The position numbers and the translations under genes are program-made. A stretch of DNA of 64,000 bases, taken from positions 1 to 64,000 of the forward strand of contig JAIVGZ010000001.1 of NCBI GenBank assembly GCA_020201335.1, in the 5' to 3' direction. Under the pieces are notes generated by a model. That model searched no databases. It was not told the origin of the DNA and saw only the letters and a program-made list of their open reading frames with translations. Shown here piece after piece: positions 59,103 through 64,000 of this stretch (the first letter of the stretch is position 1; each line of letters opens with the position of its first letter). Source of the stretch: Natronospirales bacterium. GTDB taxonomy: Bacteria > Pseudomonadota > Gammaproteobacteria > Natronospirales > JAIVGZ01.

Positions 59103-60931
59103 GGCTGCCCCCGCTTTATCCAGGCATCCAGCACTGTGCGCGCGACCGGTGCGGCAATATCGCTCCCGCCGCCGCCATGCTCGACGATGACGGCGATTGC
59201 AATCCTTGGGCTCTCTACCGGTGCGAACGCGATGAACAGCGCGTGGTCTCGCAGGTGCTCCGGAAGTTGCGGTCGGTCGACGCTGCGGTCGTCGTCCTGT
59301 GCCAGCGTGAACACCTGCGCGGTTCCGGTCTTCCCCGCAATCGTGTATGCCCCCTCGCCACGCGGCGCGATTGCGCGCGCGGTACCGGCCGCGCCGTGCA
59401 CCACGTCGGTCATGCCTTGTATCGTGCGCCGCCAGTCACCGACGCGCTCGGGAATGAGCGGCGCCACGCGCTCGGGAGCCGCGTCTATCGGTGCGACGAT
59501 GCGGGGGCGGTACGCGTGCCCCCGGTTCGCGAACAGTGCCGCGGTCTGCGCGAGCTGCATCGGCGTCGACAACATGTAACCCTGCCCGATGCCGACAATC
59601 AGCGTTTCGCCGTGGAACCACCCCTGGTTCATCGTGTTCCGCTTCCACTCGCGCGACGGCATCAGGCCAGCAAGCTCGCCCTTGAGGTCGATGCCGGTGC
59701 GCACGCCGAAGCCTGCAGCGGTGAGGAACTCGTGCATGCGGTCTATGCCGAGCTCGAGCGAAAGTTCGTAGAAATAAACGTCGCACGATTCGACTACCGC
59801 GCGGTGTAGGTCCACGCGACCATGGCCTTCACGACGCCAGTCGCGGAACCGTCGATCGATGCCGGGTAACTGGAAATAGCCCTCGCACCACACTGAGCGG
59901 CGCGCGAGTTCGGTTCGGAATGCGTCGGCGGCAAGCGCCAGCACGGGCTTCACGGTAGAGCCCGGCGGATAGCGGCCGCGCAGCGCGCGGTTGAACAGCG
60001 GCCGCCGCGGGTTGCGCTCCAGGGCACCGTACGCGGTGGCATCGATACCGTCGACGAACGCATTCGGGTCGAAACCGGGACGGCTGACGAGTGCAAGCAC
60101 ATCGCCGTTGCGCGGGTCGAGCGCGACAATAGCACCCGCGCGGTCGCCGAGCGCGCGTTCCGCCGCGAGCTGCACTTCTATGTCGAGCGTCAGGTGCAGG
60201 TCGTTGCCCGGCGTCGGTGGTGAGTATTCAACGACGCGCAGCACACGGCCCTGCACGTTGGTCTCGACCTGTCTGAACCCGACTGCACCGTGCAAAACGG
60301 ACTCGTAGGCAAGCTCGACGCCGGACTTGCCGTAGTGGGTGGTGCCGCTGTAGCGCGCGGCATCGACCTGTGCGAGGTCGGCCTCGCTGATCGCGCTCAT
60401 ATAGCCGATTGCGTGGACGCCAATCGCGCCGAACGGATACCGGCGTGCGAGCGTTGCGCGGATATCGACCCCGGGAAACAGATGTCGGTTGACTGCGAAC
60501 GCGGATGCCTCCTCGTCGGAGAGCTGGAAGCGGACCGGCACCGCGTGAAAGCGCCGTTGGCGAAGCAGTTGCCGGTTGAACCTGGCGAGGTCCTGTTCCC
60601 GAATCTCAATCAGCTCCCCGAGTGCGGCGAGCGTTGCCGGAATGTCCGTTACCTGTTCCGGTACGATTTCGAGCGTGAACGATGGTTCGTTACCGGCGAG
60701 CAGCACGCCGTTGCGGTCGAAGATTAGCCCGCGCGTCGGCGCCAACGGCTCGATGCGCATCCGATTGCCGTCCGACAGCGTCGCGTAGTGTGCGTGTTGC
60801 CCAACTTGCAGTGCGACGAGTTGCGCAACGAGGCCGCCGGTCAACACCAGCACGACGACGACCGCGAACAAGGCACGACCCAGGAACAGTGCGCGTTCCG
60901 CTTGCGGATTCGTCAGCCAGGTCTTCGCCAT
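59099..60931 (-). CDS. mrdA: Penicillin-binding protein 2
   Basis: PTRGLIFDRNGVLLAGNEPSFTLEIVPEQV...RYPPGSTVKPVLALAA...YTIAGKTGTAQVF. Confidence 0.96.
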   Translation of the reverse strand: MAKTWLTNPQAERALFLGRALFAVVVVLVLTGGLVAQLVALQVGQHAHYATLSDGNRMRIEPLAPTRGLIFDRNGVLLAGNEPSFTLEIVPEQVTDIPATLAALGELIEIREQDLARFNRQLLRQRRFHAVPVRFQLSDEEASAFAVNRHLFPGVDIRATLARRYPFGAIGVHAIGYMSAISEADLAQVDAARYSGTTHYGKSGVELAYESVLHGAVGFRQVETNVQGRVLRVVEYSPPTPGNDLHLTLDIEVQLAAERALGDRAGAIVALDPRNGDVLALVSRPGFDPNAFVDGIDATAYGALERNPRRPLFNRALRGRYPPGSTVKPVLALAADAFRTELARRSVWCEGYFQLPGIDRRFRDWRREGHGRVDLHRAVVESCDVYFYELSLELGIDRMHEFLTAAGFGVRTGIDLKGELAGLMPSREWKRNTMNQGWFHGETLIVGIGQGYMLSTPMQLAQTAALFANRGHAYRPRIVAPIDAAPERVAPLIPERVGDWRRTIQGMTDVVHGAAGTARAIAPRGEGAYTIAGKTGTAQVFTLAQDDDRSVDRPQLPEHLRDHALFIAFAPVESPRIAIAVIVEHGGGGSDIAAPVARTVLDAWIKRGQP

Positions 60932-61394
60932 CAGGTCACATTGAAGCGGCGCCGGACCCTGCGCAACAGCACGAGAGCCCACGGCCACAGCAGCGCAGTC
61001 GTCAGCACCGGGCCCCAACGCACCTCGGACCGGGTACCGGAGATACCGTCGGTCCAAAACAGGACGAATTCATACATGCCAACGAGCGCAACCAGCACGA
61101 GCGCCTGTTGCCACTCCGGATACACGCGCACTTGCAGGTGCATGCGGGCCACTACCCAGCCAACCAACGCGAGCGCGAGCGCGTGCTGGCCAAGCAGCGT
61201 ACCCATCAGCACGTCGAGGCCAAGTCCTGCGAGCCAGCACCAGCCGATGCTGACGCGTGACGGCAGCGCCATGGCCCAGTACACGAGCACGATAAGCGTC
61301 CATTCCGGGCGGAACGGAGCGGCCCACCCGGGCATTGGCAGCAGCGCCAGCGCCCAGGCAATCAACACGGTCAGGACGATGACCCAGCCGCCGT

Positions 61395-61398
<4 letters not shown>
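60931..61398 (-). CDS. mreD: Rod shape-determining protein MreD
   Basis: Small TM protein between mreC and mrdA: FRPEWTLIVLVYWAMALPSRVSIGWCWLAGLGLDVLMGTLLGQHAL. Confidence 0.92.
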
Positions 61399-63331
<1,933 letters not shown>

Positions 63332-63420
63332 TTATGCCGGAGTACTCTAGCAACGAGGGACCGTTGGAGCAAGCACGGACCTATGGTAATTTGCTCGTTT
63401 TTTCCGCCCGGAGAAGCCCT

Positions 63421-63708
63421 TTGGCACTGACCCCCGAACATGTGGCTACCATCGCACATCTCGCCCGCCTCGAAGTTCGTGACGAGGATGTGTCGGGATA
63501 TTGCGACAGGCTGTCCCGCATCCTCGAATTCGTCGCCCAGCTCGAAGCAGTCGATACATCGGCGGTCGAACCGATGGCGCATGCCGAGCGCATGTCGCAG
63601 CGCCTGCGGGAGGACACTGCCGTACCTGTCTCCGAGCGCGACCTGTTCCAGCAGAATGCGCCGGCCACCGACGGCGGGCTGTACCTGGTTCCAAAGGTCA
63701 TCGAATGA
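63421..63708 (+). CDS. gatC: Asp/Glu-tRNA(Asn/Gln) amidotransferase subunit C
   Basis: [53 protein letters not shown]...[36 protein letters not shown] start. Confidence 0.94.
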   Translation: MALTPEHVATIAHLARLEVRDEDVSGYCDRLSRILEFVAQLEAVDTSAVEPMAHAERMSQRLREDTAVPVSERDLFQQNAPATDGGLYLVPKVIE

Positions 63709-64000
63709 GCGAATTGCACTCGAAGACGCTCGCCGAACTGTCCGGCCTGCTCGCCGACGGCGAGACTTCGAGCGTCGAACTCACGCGGACGCTGCTCGAG
63801 CGCGTCGGCGCGCGTGACGCTGAGCTGAATTCATTCATCACCGTGACGCCAGAACGCGCGCTCGCGCAGGCCGAGGCGGCTGATGCCCGGCGCAAGCGCG
63901 GCGATGCCGGCCCGCTCACCGGTTTGCCGCTGGTGCACAAGGACATCTTCTGCACGCGCGGCGTGAAGACGAGTTGTGGCTCGCGCATGCTCGACAACTT
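63705..64000 (+). CDS. gatA: Asp/Glu-tRNA(Asn/Gln) amidotransferase subunit A, partial
   Basis: ATG at 63705: [98 protein letters not shown]. Confidence 0.94.
   Translation, partial: MSELHSKTLAELSGLLADGETSSVELTRTLLERVGARDAELNSFITVTPERALAQAEAADARRKRGDAGPLTGLPLVHKDIFCTRGVKTSCGSRMLDN

Overview
High-GC gammaproteobacterial chromosome segment. It carries mostly housekeeping genes in familiar synteny blocks: rplM-rpsI-tRNA-Gln; fau-6S RNA-zapA-ygfB-pepP-ubiH-ubiI; phhAB; ispG; a Fur-boxed iron ABC transporter; gcvT-gcvH-gcvPA-tpx-gcvPB; aceB-aceA; lgt-thyA-mgtE-uppP-folA; a kynurenine/3-hydroxyanthranilate operon; apaH-rsmA-pdxA-surA-lptD-amgK-murU; lipA-lipB-dat-dacC-rlpA-mltB-rodA-mrdA-mreDCB-gatCA. 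No CRISPR array, prophage, IS element or defence island was recognised. The most unusual signal is about ten abrupt losses of family-conserved segments (my estimates: tens to roughly 125 residues each) inside or across otherwise well-preserved genes: rpiA, EVE-domain gene, fbpA-like gene, padR, cls, thyA/mgtE, uppP, ACMSD/cyclase, lptD, amgK and mltB. Several affected genes are normally essential, so assembly or consensus collapse must be excluded before any biological reading; if real, this is an unusual burst of micro-deletions. Other points of interest are a REP-like 'GTGGGAGCGAATCTGTGATTCGCGA' repeat family (one copy in frame inside murU, one 5x19-bp tandem array upstream of lipB), a Lys-rich histone H1-like gene with AGAKRKK heptad repeats, and tpx embedded between the two glycine decarboxylase subunit genes. 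All family assignments are from reading the translated sequences; no database search was run.
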